Source: Massilia phosphatilytica (GTDB taxonomy: Bacteria > Pseudomonadota > Gammaproteobacteria > Burkholderiales > Burkholderiaceae_D). Taken from it: a stretch of 64,000 nucleotides of DNA. The notes beneath the pieces were generated by a model. The model saw only the letters and a program-made list of their open reading frames with translations. It had not been told where the DNA came from and did not search any database. The stretch is from positions 1-64,000 of the forward strand of contig NZ_PUIP01000017.1 of NCBI RefSeq assembly GCF_002968015.1. Reading direction: 5' to 3'. Every line of letters begins with the position of its first letter. Position 1 is the first letter of the stretch. A program made the position numbers and the translations under genes. Shown here piece after piece: positions 16,313-24,710 of the stretch.

Positions 16313-17637
16313 CCATGTTCCTCCCCCAAGAAATCGTCCGTAAAAAACGCGACGGCGGCACCCTGAGCGCGGAAGAGATCCGCTTCTTCGTGCGCGGCAT
16401 CCCGGACGGCAGCGTCACCGAAGGCCAGATCGCCGCGCTCGCGATGGCGGTCTATTTCAACGACATGACGATGGACGAGCGCGTCGCGTTCACGCTGGCG
16501 ATGCGCGATTCCGGCCAGGTCATGGAGTGGAAGTCGCTGGACCTGCCTGGCCCGGTGGTCGACAAGCACTCGACGGGCGGCGTCGGCGACGTCGTCTCGC
16601 TGATGCTCGGCCCGATGATCGCGGCATGCGGCGGCTTCGTGCCGATGATTTCCGGCCGCGGCCTCGGCCACACGGGCGGCACGCTGGATAAATTCGATTC
16701 GATCCCCGGCTACTGCACCGTGCCCGATCCGGAACTATTCCGCACCGTGGTGAAGGATATCGGCGTCGCCATCATCGGCCAGACCGCGCAGCTGGCGCCG
16801 GCCGACAAGCGTTTCTACAGCATCCGCGACACGACGGCGACCGTGGAATCCGTCGCCATGATCACGGGTTCGATCCTGTCGAAGAAGCTGGCGGCGGGCC
16901 TGGACGCCCTCGTCATGGACGTCAAGGCCGGCAGCGGCGCGTTCATGCCGACGTACGAAAAATCCGTCGAGCTGGCGGAGTCCATCGTCCATGTCGGCAA
17001 TGGTGCCGGCACGCGCACGTCCGCGATCCTGACGGGCATGAACGAGTCGCTGTGCCCGGCGGCCGGCAATGCCGTCGAGGTGCGCGTGGCGATCGACTAC
17101 CTGACGGGCAAGTCGCGCCCGGCACGCCTGCACGAGGTGACGATGGCCCTGTGCGCCGAGATGCTCGTCATCTCCGGCCTCGCGGCCACCGACGAGGCCG
17201 CGCGCGCCAGGCTGCAGCACGCGCTGGATTCGGGCGAAGCGGCCGAGCGTTTCGCGCGCATGGTCAAGGCGCTGGGCGGCCCGGCCGACCTGATGGACAA
17301 TCCGGATGCGCACCTCGCCAGGGCACCGATCGTCGTGCCGGTGCCGGCGCTGGAATCCGGTTATGCGTACGCGACGGATTGCCGCGGCCTGGGCCTGGCC
17401 GTCGTCGGCCTGGGCGGCGGGCGGATCCGTCCGCAGGATCCGATCGACTTCGCCGTCGGCCTCACGGACCTCGTCGAGCTGGGCACGAAGCTGGAAGCGG
17501 GCCAGCCGCTGGCGCTCGTCCACGCGCGCACGCAGGATGCCGCCGAACGCGCCGTGCGCGAAGTGCAGGCGGCGTACCGCATCGCGGCCGAACAGCCTGC
17601 CGCGCAGCCGATGATCTACAAGACCATTCGCCCATGA
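16309..17637 (+). CDS. deoA: Thymidine phosphorylase
   Basis: A 440-residue class-II pyrimidine nucleoside phosphorylase giving base plus deoxyribose 1-phosphate. Signature regions: LPGPVVDKHSTGGVGDVVSL (phosphate site), FVPMISGRGLGHTGGTLDKF, LDALVMDVKAGSGAFM and the C-terminal GLAVVGLGGGRIRPQDPIDF. The ATG at 16309 overlaps the ALDH stop; an ATG six bases later (MFLPQEIVRKKRDGG) aligns with the E. coli start and may be the true one. Its stop overlaps cdd (ATGA). Confidence 0.95.
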   Translation: MTMFLPQEIVRKKRDGGTLSAEEIRFFVRGIPDGSVTEGQIAALAMAVYFNDMTMDERVAFTLAMRDSGQVMEWKSLDLPGPVVDKHSTGGVGDVVSLMLGPMIAACGGFVPMISGRGLGHTGGTLDKFDSIPGYCTVPDPELFRTVVKDIGVAIIGQTAQLAPADKRFYSIRDTTATVESVAMITGSILSKKLAAGLDALVMDVKAGSGAFMPTYEKSVELAESIVHVGNGAGTRTSAILTGMNESLCPAAGNAVEVRVAIDYLTGKSRPARLHEVTMALCAEMLVISGLAATDEAARARLQHALDSGEAAERFARMVKALGGPADLMDNPDAHLARAPIVVPVPALESGYAYATDCRGLGLAVVGLGGGRIRPQDPIDFAVGLTDLVELGTKLEAGQPLALVHARTQDAAERAVREVQAAYRIAAEQPAAQPMIYKTIRP

Positions 17638-18038
17638 GCTACGAAAAGCTGATCGCCGAAGCCCGCGCCGCGCGCGACGTGGCGTACACGCCATACTCGC
17701 GCTTCAAGGTCGGGGCCGCGCTGGAGACGAAGGACGGCCGCGTGTTCCGCGGCTGTAACGTCGAGAATGCGTCCTACGGCCTTTGCAACTGCGCCGAGCG
17801 CACCGCATTCTTTTCCGCCATCGCCCACGGCTATGTGCCGGGCGACTTCGCGGCGCTGGCCGTCATCGGCGACACGGACGGTCCCATCGCCCCGTGCGGC
17901 GCCTGCCGCCAGGTGATCCTGGAACTGGGCGGCAACGACCTGGCGGTCGTGCTGACGAACCTGAAGGGCGACGTGATGGAGACGACGGCCGCCGCGCAGT
18001 TGCCGAACGCGTTCGGCGGGCGCGACCTGCAAAAGTAA
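17634..18038 (+). CDS. cdd: Cytidine deaminase
   Basis: A 134-residue homotetramer-type enzyme deaminating (deoxy)cytidine to (deoxy)uridine. The zinc site is Cys53 with catalytic Glu55 (CNVENASYGLCNCAERTAF) and Cys88/Cys91 (IAPCGACRQVILELGG). The ATG overlaps the deoA stop. It ends the deo operon, supplying uridines for phosphorolysis. No clear intrinsic terminator follows; a 12-bp palindrome GGCAAGCTTGCC lies at 18062-18073 without a T-run. Confidence 0.96.
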   Translation: MSYEKLIAEARAARDVAYTPYSRFKVGAALETKDGRVFRGCNVENASYGLCNCAERTAFFSAIAHGYVPGDFAALAVIGDTDGPIAPCGACRQVILELGGNDLAVVLTNLKGDVMETTAAAQLPNAFGGRDLQK

Positions 18039-18150
18039 GCCGCACGGTTCAGCGCCGTTTAAGGCAAGCTTGCCCGGATGCTGTCAAACTTGAATTCAAG
18101 GACAGACCCACAACATGTGGGCTATCCGACCATTCAAAGGAGCAGACGTC

Positions 18151-18867
18151 ATGAGCCCGCAAGATTCGCAGATGTTGCACGATTTCCTGAGCCAGCTGAT
18201 TCAGGCCCGCGGCATCCAGAAAGACCCGGAAGCGGATGCCCTGATCCAGCGCGCCGTGGCCCAGCAGCCCGATGCCGCCTACCTGCTGGTACAAAGGGCA
18301 TTGCTGCTCGAACAGGCGCTGAACAATGCCAAGGACCGCATCGCCGGGCTGGAAAGCCAGGTACGTTCCGGTCAGCAAGGTGGTGACGGTAAATTCCTCG
18401 ACGCAAATTCCTGGGGCAATAGCGGCAGGACGCAGCCGGCCCAGTCCTACCAGCGCGACACCCAGCAGCCTTACCAATCCCAACCGCAATATCAGCCGCA
18501 GTACCAGTCGGCGCCGTCGTCAGGCTTCCTGCGCGGCGGCTTCGGGGGCACGCTCGGCTCGATTGCCGCGACGGCGGCCGGTGTCGCCGCCGGCGGCTTC
18601 CTCTTCCAGGGCCTGGAAAACATGTTCAGCCACCATGACCGCGGCGGCGGCAACCACCTGTTGAACGGCGACGACCCGTCCAACAATTTGTTCAGCGACC
18701 AGTCCGGCAGCTCGCTCGCCGACCAGGCGGGGCTGGGCGACGTCGACCGGGTGCTCGACAATGGTTCGTCGGAAGGCTTGTTCGACAGCAGTGTCGACAA
18801 TGGCAGCATCGACGGCGGGCAGGGCTTTTTCGACGGGGATGGGTCGGACGAGGGCCTGTTCAGCTGA
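18151..18867 (+). CDS. DUF2076 protein (periplasmic ligand-binding sensor-like)
   Basis: A 238-residue protein of the DUF2076 family. Residues 1-75 form a helical region (PQDSQMLHDFLSQLIQARGI), then a low-complexity Gln/Tyr/Pro linker (about 100-130), a Gly/Ala-rich segment that could be membrane-associated (GTLGSIAATAAGVAAGGFLF), and a Gly/Asp/Asn-rich tail. Function is unknown. I chose the ATG at 18151 because AAAGGAGC stands in front of it. It is 112 bp after cdd and convergent with the VOC gene, with no bases between the two ends. Confidence 0.85.
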   Translation: MSPQDSQMLHDFLSQLIQARGIQKDPEADALIQRAVAQQPDAAYLLVQRALLLEQALNNAKDRIAGLESQVRSGQQGGDGKFLDANSWGNSGRTQPAQSYQRDTQQPYQSQPQYQPQYQSAPSSGFLRGGFGGTLGSIAATAAGVAAGGFLFQGLENMFSHHDRGGGNHLLNGDDPSNNLFSDQSGSSLADQAGLGDVDRVLDNGSSEGLFDSSVDNGSIDGGQGFFDGDGSDEGLFS

Positions 18868-19302
18868 TCAGGAATTCGTCAGGAACAAGTCTTCCGGCTT
18901 CCACGGATCGTATGTCCCCACGTTCCACACATGGCCTTCGGGGTCGCGGCACATGAAGCCGCGGCTGCCGAATTCCGTGTCGCTTGGTTCCTGCAGGATA
19001 ATGGCGCCGGCATTGCGTGCCCGCTCGCACACGCGGTCGGCGTCGTTCACCTGCAGGTAGACGGTCTGCGTCTGGCGGCCCTTGATCTCGTCCGGCTGCA
19101 CGAGCACCTTGCCGTACTCTCCCTCGTCGCTGACCGAGCCCAGCATGATCATGCCGTCGCCGAGCGTCAGCTGCGCGTGGGCGATGGCGCCGTCGATGCC
19201 GGGCACCGCCACCTGGCAGGCGAAGCCGAAGACTTCGCATAGCCAGTCGATGGCGGCCGGGGTGTCGCGGTAGCGCAGGCAGGGAATGGCGATCGAGGGC
19301 AT
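18868..19302 (-). CDS. VOC-family (glyoxalase-fold) protein
   Basis: A 144-residue protein of the vicinal oxygen chelate superfamily: MPSIAIPCLRYRDTPAAIDW at the start and the C-terminal GFMCRDPEGHVWNVGTYDPW motif. It resembles PhnB/YdeE-like dioxygenase or bleomycin-resistance proteins. The substrate cannot be told. AGGAGC precedes the ATG. It lies 19 bp after the LytTR regulator gene on the same strand and may be co-transcribed with the two-component system. Confidence 0.85.
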   Translation of the reverse strand: MPSIAIPCLRYRDTPAAIDWLCEVFGFACQVAVPGIDGAIAHAQLTLGDGMIMLGSVSDEGEYGKVLVQPDEIKGRQTQTVYLQVNDADRVCERARNAGAIILQEPSDTEFGSRGFMCRDPEGHVWNVGTYDPWKPEDLFLTNS

Positions 19303-19321
19303 GGCGGGCTCCTGTCGTGAT

Positions 19322-20110
19322 TCACATCTGTTGGAAAAGATAACTGTGATTGCGGCTCACTTCAAGCTCGCCCGGCCAGCCGCGCACCTTCAGCATCTGG
19401 CGCCCGCGCAGGTCGCGCTTGACCTCGGCGATGGCGTCCACGCGCACGAGCGTCGAGCGGTGGATGCGCCAGAACTCGTCCGGATCGAGCTCGTCCAGTA
19501 ATTCCTTCAACGTCTTGCGGATCAGAAATTCGGCCGCGGCCGTCTGCACCCGCGTGTATTTTTCGTCCGACTGGAAGAACAGCACCTCGCGCGTGCTCAC
19601 CATGCGCAGGCTGGAGCCGACCTGGGCCTGGATCCAGCGCAGGTAAGTGGGCTTCTCGGGCTTGCCCTTGTTTTCCAGCAGGGAAGTCAGCTTTGCCAGT
19701 TGCTGGCCGATATCCTGGGGCGGCGCCGCATCTTCCGTTGCGCGCTTGCGCAGGCGCGCCTGCAGCCGCGCGCACGTGGTCGCGAGCCGTTCGGCCGACA
19801 CGGGTTTCAGCAGATAGTCGAGCGCGCCCTGTTCGAAGGCGTCCAGCGCGTACTGGTCGTAGGCCGTGGCGAACACGATGTGCGACCGTTCGTACAGCCG
19901 CCGCGCCGCCTCGATGCCGGACAGCCCCGGCATGCGGATGTCGAGGAAGGCGATGTCGGGCCGGAGTTTTTCGCCCAGCTCGACGGCTTCCACGCCGTTT
20001 GCCGCCTCGGCCACGATCTGCAGGTCGGGCCACGCCTGCTGCAGGCGCGCGCGCAGCAGGTCGCGCATCGGGGCTTCGTCGTCGGCGATCAGTGCAGTCA
20101 GCGGTTTCAC
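19322..20110 (-). CDS. LytTR-type response regulator
   Basis: A 262-residue two-domain regulator. The receiver (1-120) has the acidic pair ADDEAP, the phospho-acceptor aspartate in PDIAFLDIRMPG and the conserved lysine in DYLLKPVSAERL. The C-terminal LytTR DNA-binding domain (about 160-262) has QVGSSLRMVSTREVLFFQSD and FWRIHRSTLVRVDAI. The start is a GTG at 20110 overlapping the kinase stop (GTGA). It forms an AlgR/LytR-like pair with the upstream kinase. Confidence 0.93.
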   Translation of the reverse strand: MKPLTALIADDEAPMRDLLRARLQQAWPDLQIVAEAANGVEAVELGEKLRPDIAFLDIRMPGLSGIEAARRLYERSHIVFATAYDQYALDAFEQGALDYLLKPVSAERLATTCARLQARLRKRATEDAAPPQDIGQQLAKLTSLLENKGKPEKPTYLRWIQAQVGSSLRMVSTREVLFFQSDEKYTRVQTAAAEFLIRKTLKELLDELDPDEFWRIHRSTLVRVDAIAEVKRDLRGRQMLKVRGWPGELEVSRNHSYLFQQM

Positions 20111-20997
20111 GCGTCCTCCATCATCTTGTAGGGCAACCGGATCGTGGCGCAGGCGCCGCCGCCCGGCGGGGTCGAGATGTCCAGCGCAGCCTCGGCGCCG
20201 TACAGCAGTTGCAGGCGCTCGCGGATGTTGGCGAGGCCGACGCCGTCATCCGCGTGCGGATCGATGCCGACGCCATCGTCGCACACTTCCACATGCAGGT
20301 CAGCCCCCACCACGAGGGCACGCACGGCGACGGTACCGCCTTCGATCTTCGGCTCCAGGCCGTGCTTGATGGCGTTCTCGATCAGGGTCTGCAACATCAT
20401 CGGCGGGAACGGGGCGCTGCCGAGGAAATCGGGCACGTCGAAGCGCACGTGCAGCCGTTCCTTCATCCGCGCTTGCATGATGGCGAGATAGGCGCGCGAC
20501 AGTTCCACCTGCTTGCCTAGGGTGGCGCCGCCGCGCTGGCGCATCTGCGGCAGGGTCGAGCGCAGGTAGTCGATCAGGTGGGCGTGCACGCGCGCCGCTT
20601 CCTTCGGGTCCGTCTCGATCAACTGGCCGATCAGGGCCAGCGTGTTGAACAGGAAGTGCGGTTCGACCTGGGCCTGGAGCGCGGCCATCTGCGCTTCCAT
20701 CAGGCGGCGCTCCAGGGTCGCGACGTTGGCCTGCGTCGTCGCTTCGCGCGCCATCAGCTCGGCCTTGCGCTTGCCGCCCGCCAGCACTTTCACGGCGAAC
20801 GAGATGAAGATGTACCACAGCGCGGGCTCGGGCGTGTGCACCAGCGCGAAGAAGATCATCACGAAGAACCAGGTGAGGAACAGCTGGCGCCATTCGACGA
20901 CGGCGAGCCAGTCGAAGAAGCGCCACCATACCTTGCTGGCTTCGTTGAAGGCGTCGCGCACGAAGTCGAGGACGCTGTTGATGTCGCTGGCGCGCAT
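20107..20997 (-). CDS. LytS/YehU-type sensor histidine kinase
   Basis: A 296-residue membrane kinase. Two hydrophobic segments lie in residues 35-80 (LFLTWFFVMIFFALVHTPEP), followed by a coiled linker. The His_kinase module has the phospho-accepting histidine in QAQVEPHFLFNTLALIGQL and the ATPase motifs LIENAIKHGLEPK and DDGVGLANIRERLQLLYG. AGGAG precedes the ATG. It is coupled to the LytTR regulator (GTGA) and preceded by a small membrane protein gene 13 bp upstream. The signal is unknown. Confidence 0.93.
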   Translation of the reverse strand: MRASDINSVLDFVRDAFNEASKVWWRFFDWLAVVEWRQLFLTWFFVMIFFALVHTPEPALWYIFISFAVKVLAGGKRKAELMAREATTQANVATLERRLMEAQMAALQAQVEPHFLFNTLALIGQLIETDPKEAARVHAHLIDYLRSTLPQMRQRGGATLGKQVELSRAYLAIMQARMKERLHVRFDVPDFLGSAPFPPMMLQTLIENAIKHGLEPKIEGGTVAVRALVVGADLHVEVCDDGVGIDPHADDGVGLANIRERLQLLYGAEAALDISTPPGGGACATIRLPYKMMEDA

Positions 20998-21010
20998 GAG
21001 GCTCTCCTGC

Positions 21011-21277
21011 TTATTGCTCGCGGTCGCTGTTGCGATACTTGCGGCGGTGGTCGACGACAAAAGCGCCGATGATGACCTTGATGCCCATGAACAGGACGAA
21101 CAGGCACAATGCGAGCGGCAGCACGCTGATCACGAAGGCGAGGGCGATGCAGCAGGCCAGCATCGCGGGCCACGGCATCACGGCGATGGCACGCACGGCG
21201 CGGCGGCAGGCATCGACGATGTCGCGGGCGAGGTCGTCCAGCGTGGCGCCGAAACTGCGGTTGTCGGTTCTGGTCAT
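21011..21277 (-). CDS. Small membrane protein upstream of LytS-type kinase
   Basis: An 88-residue protein with two adjacent hydrophobic stretches in the middle (MPWPAMLACCIALAFVISVL and CLFVLFMGIKVIIGAFVV) between charged ends. AAGGAG stands before the ATG and the kinase gene begins 13 bp after the stop, so it is likely the first gene of the sensory operon. No family is recognised; it could modulate the kinase. Confidence 0.7.
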   Translation of the reverse strand: MTRTDNRSFGATLDDLARDIVDACRRAVRAIAVMPWPAMLACCIALAFVISVLPLALCLFVLFMGIKVIIGAFVVDHRRKYRNSDREQ

Positions 21278-21457
21278 GATGACTCCTTGCGGTGGGAACT
21301 TGTTTCGATGGAGTCACTCTACATCCCTGCCGGCATCGTGGCCACGGGGTGCCGACGAACTGCCGAAAATGCGGGATGACTGGTCGTGCGGCCGGATGGA
21401 CGGGGACGTCTGGACCCGGCGGGTGCGGCGTAATATGATGTCGTCCATGAAATTTTT

Positions 21458-22159
21458 ATGCCCGCCATGAGCCGCACCGGACGCCTGTTCCAGCTGATGG
21501 ACGCCCTGCGCGGCCACCGCCGCCCCGTGACGGCCAGCGCCCTGGCCGAGCGCCTCGGCGTGTCGGAACGCACCATCTACCGCGACATCCAGACGCTCGT
21601 CCAGCTGGGCGCGCCCGTCGACGGCTCGGCGGGCGTCGGCTACGTGCTGCGCACGGGGTTCTTCCTGCCGCCGCTGATGTTCGATGCCGATGAGCTGGAA
21701 GCCCTCGTGCTGGGCGCCCGCTGGGTGCGCCAGCAGGGCGACCCGGCGCTGTCGGACGCGGCCGACCGCACCCTGGCCAAGATCGCCACCGCCACCCCGC
21801 GCGACCTGCGTGACCACATGGCCGACATGAGCCTGTGGGTGCCGGCCTTTCCGGCGGCGGCGCCGGTCGAGGCGTTCATCCAGCCGGCGCGCGAGGCGAT
21901 CCGGCGCCAGTGCAAGCTGCGCATCGCCTACCGCGACGAGCGCGACACGGCGACGGAACGCATCGTGTGGCCGTTCGCGCTCGCCTTTTTCGAGGGCAAG
22001 CGGGTGATGGCGGCGTGGTGCGAACTGCGCGACGCGATCCGCCACTTCCGCGTCGACCGCATCGTGCGCGCCGAAGCGAGCACGGAACGGTATCCGTCGC
22101 CGCGCCACCAGCTGCTGCGGCAGTGGCGCAAGCTGTACGACATTCCCGAGTACTCCTGA
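21458..22159 (+). CDS. YafY-type HTH-WYL transcriptional regulator
   Basis: A 233-residue regulator. The N-terminal winged helix has RLFQLMDALRGHRRPVTASA and RLGVSERTIYRDIQTLVQLG; the WYL-type ligand domain spans about 140-215 (IVWPFALAFFEGKRVMAAWC, then ELRDAIRHFRVDRI). The ATG at 21458 and one at 21467 (MSRTGRLF, the usual family start) are both possible; neither has a good Shine-Dalgarno. Its stop codon is part of the palindrome that stands before the first GST gene, so it probably controls the two downstream GST genes. Confidence 0.9.
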   Translation: MPAMSRTGRLFQLMDALRGHRRPVTASALAERLGVSERTIYRDIQTLVQLGAPVDGSAGVGYVLRTGFFLPPLMFDADELEALVLGARWVRQQGDPALSDAADRTLAKIATATPRDLRDHMADMSLWVPAFPAAAPVEAFIQPAREAIRRQCKLRIAYRDERDTATERIVWPFALAFFEGKRVMAAWCELRDAIRHFRVDRIVRAEASTERYPSPRHQLLRQWRKLYDIPEYS

Positions 22160-22171
22160 CAGGATCTGTCA
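22157..22171. promoter_or_regulatory. Palindromic operator upstream of first GST gene
   Basis: TGACAGGATCTGTCA is a 6+3+6 inverted repeat, 49 bases before the GST start. An almost identical site stands before the second GST gene at nearly the same distance. The TGA of the WYL regulator forms its left end. A TAGCAT candidate -10 follows 11 bases later. Confidence 0.7.
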
Positions 22172-22220
22172 CTGCCCGGTCCTAGCATTGTCACATCGAC
22201 TACCCAATCAGGAGACGGCA

Positions 22221-22838
22221 ATGCAGCTCTACCACCACCTCTTTTCACCCAGCGCGCGCCGCGTGCTGATGGCCGCGGACCACCTCGGCGTCGCGCTCGA
22301 TCTCGTCGAGATCAACCTGGCCAGTCCGGACGATCGGCGCCGCCTCGAGGAACTCAACGCCAACAGCAGGATTCCCGTGCTGGTCGACGGCGCCCTCGTC
22401 CTGTGGGAGTCGTGCGCGATCATGCAATACCTGGCCGACCGGACGCCGGGCCAGACCGTGTATCCGCAGGACTGGGCGGCGCGGGCCGACGTGAACCGCT
22501 GGATGTTCTGGACCTGCCAGCATTTCGCGCCGGCGCTCGGGGTGTTCGGGTGGGAGAACATGATGAAGAAAATGGTCACGGGCGAGGACGCCGACCCGGT
22601 GGAGCTGGCACGCGGTGCGCGCGACATCGCGCGGGCCGCCGCCGTGCTCGACAAGCACCTGGCCACGCGCCGCTGGCTCGTCGGCGAGGCCGTGACGCTG
22701 GCCGACTACGCCGCGGTGGCCCCGCTCATGTACAAGGAACAGGCGCGGCTGCCGCTGGACGATTATCCGCACCTGCTGGCGTGGTTCGCGCGCGTGCGGG
22801 AACTGCCCGCGTGGCAGCGCACCACGCCCGCCTGGTAA
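22221..22838 (+). CDS. Glutathione S-transferase family protein (copy 1)
   Basis: A 205-residue GST. The N-terminal thioredoxin-like half (1-77) begins MQLYHHLFSPSARRVLMAAD and contains the cis-Pro region SRIPVLVDGALVLWESCAIM; the helical C-terminal half has the N-capping motif VGEAVTLADYAAVAPL. GGAGA stands upstream. It is paralogous to the next gene, with both coding and upstream DNA conserved, so the pair arose by tandem duplication. The substrate is unknown. It is likely under the adjacent WYL regulator. Confidence 0.92.
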   Translation: MQLYHHLFSPSARRVLMAADHLGVALDLVEINLASPDDRRRLEELNANSRIPVLVDGALVLWESCAIMQYLADRTPGQTVYPQDWAARADVNRWMFWTCQHFAPALGVFGWENMMKKMVTGEDADPVELARGARDIARAAAVLDKHLATRRWLVGEAVTLADYAAVAPLMYKEQARLPLDDYPHLLAWFARVRELPAWQRTTPAW

Positions 22839-22855
22839 CGGTTCGACGAGGCTCC

Positions 22856-22870
22856 TGACAGAATCTGTCA
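22856..22870. promoter_or_regulatory. Palindromic operator upstream of second GST gene
   Basis: TGACAGAATCTGTCA is the counterpart of the site at 22157-22171, one base different in the centre, 48 bases before the GST start. A TAACAT candidate -10 follows at the same spacing as in copy 1. Confidence 0.7.
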
Positions 22871-22918
22871 GGGGCCGGCTTTAACATTGTTACATCAACC
22901 AACCCACAGGAGACGGCC

Positions 22919-23536
22919 ATGCAGCTCTACTACAACCACTACTCGTCCAACACCCGCCGGGTGCTGCTGGCGGCCGACCACCTCGGCATCGAATTCGACC
23001 TCATCCAGATCAACCTGGCCAGCCAGGACGACCGCCGCCGCCTCGGTGAAGTCAATTTGAACGGCAAGCTGCCCGTGCTGATCGACGGCGACTTCATCCT
23101 GTGGGAATCGTGCGCGATCATGCAATACCTGGCCGAGGGCACACCCGGCCAGACTGTGTGGCCGCAGGAGCGCCGGGCGCGCGCGGACGTCAGCCGCTGG
23201 ATGTTCTGGGCGTGCCAGCACTTCGCCCCGGCTATCGGCGTGTTCACGTGGGAACACCTCTGGAAGAAATTCGTCACGGGCCAGGACGCCGACCCGACGG
23301 AAGTGGCGCGCGGCGAGGCCGACCTGGCCGAGGCGGCCCGCGTGCTGGACCAGCACCTGGCCACGCGCCAGTGGCTCGCCGGCGACGGCGTGACCCTGGC
23401 CGACTACGCCGTCGCGGCGCCGCTCATGTACAAGGACCGGGCGCACCTGCCGCTGGATGCGTATCCGCACCTGCTGGCCTGGTTCGAGCGCGTCCAGGCG
23501 CTGCCGGCATGGCAGCGGACGGCGCACGAATGGTGA
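22919..23536 (+). CDS. Glutathione S-transferase family protein (copy 2)
   Basis: A 205-residue GST collinear with copy 1: MQLYYNHYSSNTRRVLLAAD, GKLPVLIDGDFILWESCAIM and AGDGVTLADYAVAAPLMYKD. The insertion QHFAPAIGVFTWEHLWKKFV between the halves is shared with copy 1. It has its own GGAGA and its own copy of the palindrome, so it can be transcribed independently. Convergent with the MFS gene: the two ends are adjacent at 23536/23537. Confidence 0.92.
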   Translation: MQLYYNHYSSNTRRVLLAADHLGIEFDLIQINLASQDDRRRLGEVNLNGKLPVLIDGDFILWESCAIMQYLAEGTPGQTVWPQERRARADVSRWMFWACQHFAPAIGVFTWEHLWKKFVTGQDADPTEVARGEADLAEAARVLDQHLATRQWLAGDGVTLADYAVAAPLMYKDRAHLPLDAYPHLLAWFERVQALPAWQRTAHEW

Positions 23537-24709
23537 TCAGGGCCGCTTGCCCACCAGCGCGGCAATTCCCGCCGCGGCGACGTTGACGGCGGCGCTGGCC
23601 AGGATCGGCAACGTGTAGCTGCGGCTCGCGTCGAACATGTAGCCGGCCGCGGCGGGACCGAGGAGGGTCCCCACCGCGACGCTCGTGTACAGGACGCCGA
23701 TGATGCTGCCGACCTGGCGGTTGCCGAACAAATCCGTCACCACGGGCGGCATGACGGCGACCCAGCCGCCGTAGAACAGGCCGAACAGCAGGGCGAACCC
23801 GGCCAGCGCGACGAAACCCGTCGACGCGGCCCACACCGCGAGTGCGACGGCCATGCCGGCAAACATCGCGAGCAGGAAGGCGAGTCGACCGACCTTGTCC
23901 GCGAGCCCACCGAGGAAGAACCGCCCCAGCGTGCTGCCGATGCCGATGGTGCCCAGCAGGTACGCCGCGTTCTTCTGGCCGATGCCGTGGTCCAGCGCGT
24001 ACGGCACCAGGTGGACGAACGGCACGAACACGCCGAAGGAGCAGACCAGGCAGGCCGCGTACAGCAACGCGAACTGCCGCGACCGGACGGCCTCGCGCAG
24101 CGGCATGCCGGACGGGACATCGGCCCCCATGCCTTTGCCGGCGGGATCGTCGGCGATGAACCAGGCCATGCCAATGCCGACGACTGCCGCGCCGCATCCG
24201 AGCGCAAGGTAGGCGCTGCGCCAGCCCAACGCGTCGATCAGCGCCGTCGCGAGCGGGGGCATGACCAGCGTGCCGACGCCGATGCCGCTGACCGCCAGGC
24301 CCGATGCGACGCCGCGCCGCTTGGTGAACCAGCGCTGGACCGCGCCCAGCGCGGGCACGTAGGCGCAACCGATGCCGAGGCCGACGCCGAGGCCGTAGGC
24401 GGCATACACGGCATGCAGGCTGTGCGCCACGCCGGCCAGCGCGAGGCCGCCGCCCACGAGCAGCATGCCGAGCATGGCCAGGCGGCGCGCGCCCCAGCGG
24501 TCGGCGAGCGGGCCGCTGACGACGCCGAGCGAAAAATACAGGAAGCCCGCGAGCGAAAACACGAGCGACACGGACCCGCGCGACGCCTCGAAGTCCCGCT
24601 GCAGCGCCGGCACGAATGCGCTGAAGGTGTAGGCGCAGCCGAATCCGACGAAACAGACTGCGAACGCTGCTGCGACGACGACCCACCCGTAACAGACGCG
24701 CGGTCCCAT
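23537..24709 (-). CDS. Major facilitator superfamily transporter (oxalate/formate antiporter-like)
   Basis: A 390-residue inner-membrane transporter with about 12 hydrophobic segments. It begins MGPRVCYGWVVVAAAFAVCF and has the MFS loop motif GPLADRWGARRLAMLGMLLV and its second-half echo GGLADKVGRLAFLLAMFAGM. The general shape is that of monocarboxylate/oxalate-formate MFS members. Its ATG lies one base after the amidase stop, so transport of the amidase substrate or product is likely. Confidence 0.88.
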   Translation of the reverse strand: MGPRVCYGWVVVAAAFAVCFVGFGCAYTFSAFVPALQRDFEASRGSVSLVFSLAGFLYFSLGVVSGPLADRWGARRLAMLGMLLVGGGLALAGVAHSLHAVYAAYGLGVGLGIGCAYVPALGAVQRWFTKRRGVASGLAVSGIGVGTLVMPPLATALIDALGWRSAYLALGCGAAVVGIGMAWFIADDPAGKGMGADVPSGMPLREAVRSRQFALLYAACLVCSFGVFVPFVHLVPYALDHGIGQKNAAYLLGTIGIGSTLGRFFLGGLADKVGRLAFLLAMFAGMAVALAVWAASTGFVALAGFALLFGLFYGGWVAVMPPVVTDLFGNRQVGSIIGVLYTSVAVGTLLGPAAAGYMFDASRSYTLPILASAAVNVAAAGIAALVGKRP

Positions 24710-24710
24710 G

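Noticed and set aside
18062..18073. Palindrome GGCAAGCTTGCC as terminator of the deo operon
   Set aside because: Short stem without a T-run; no reason to call it a terminator.
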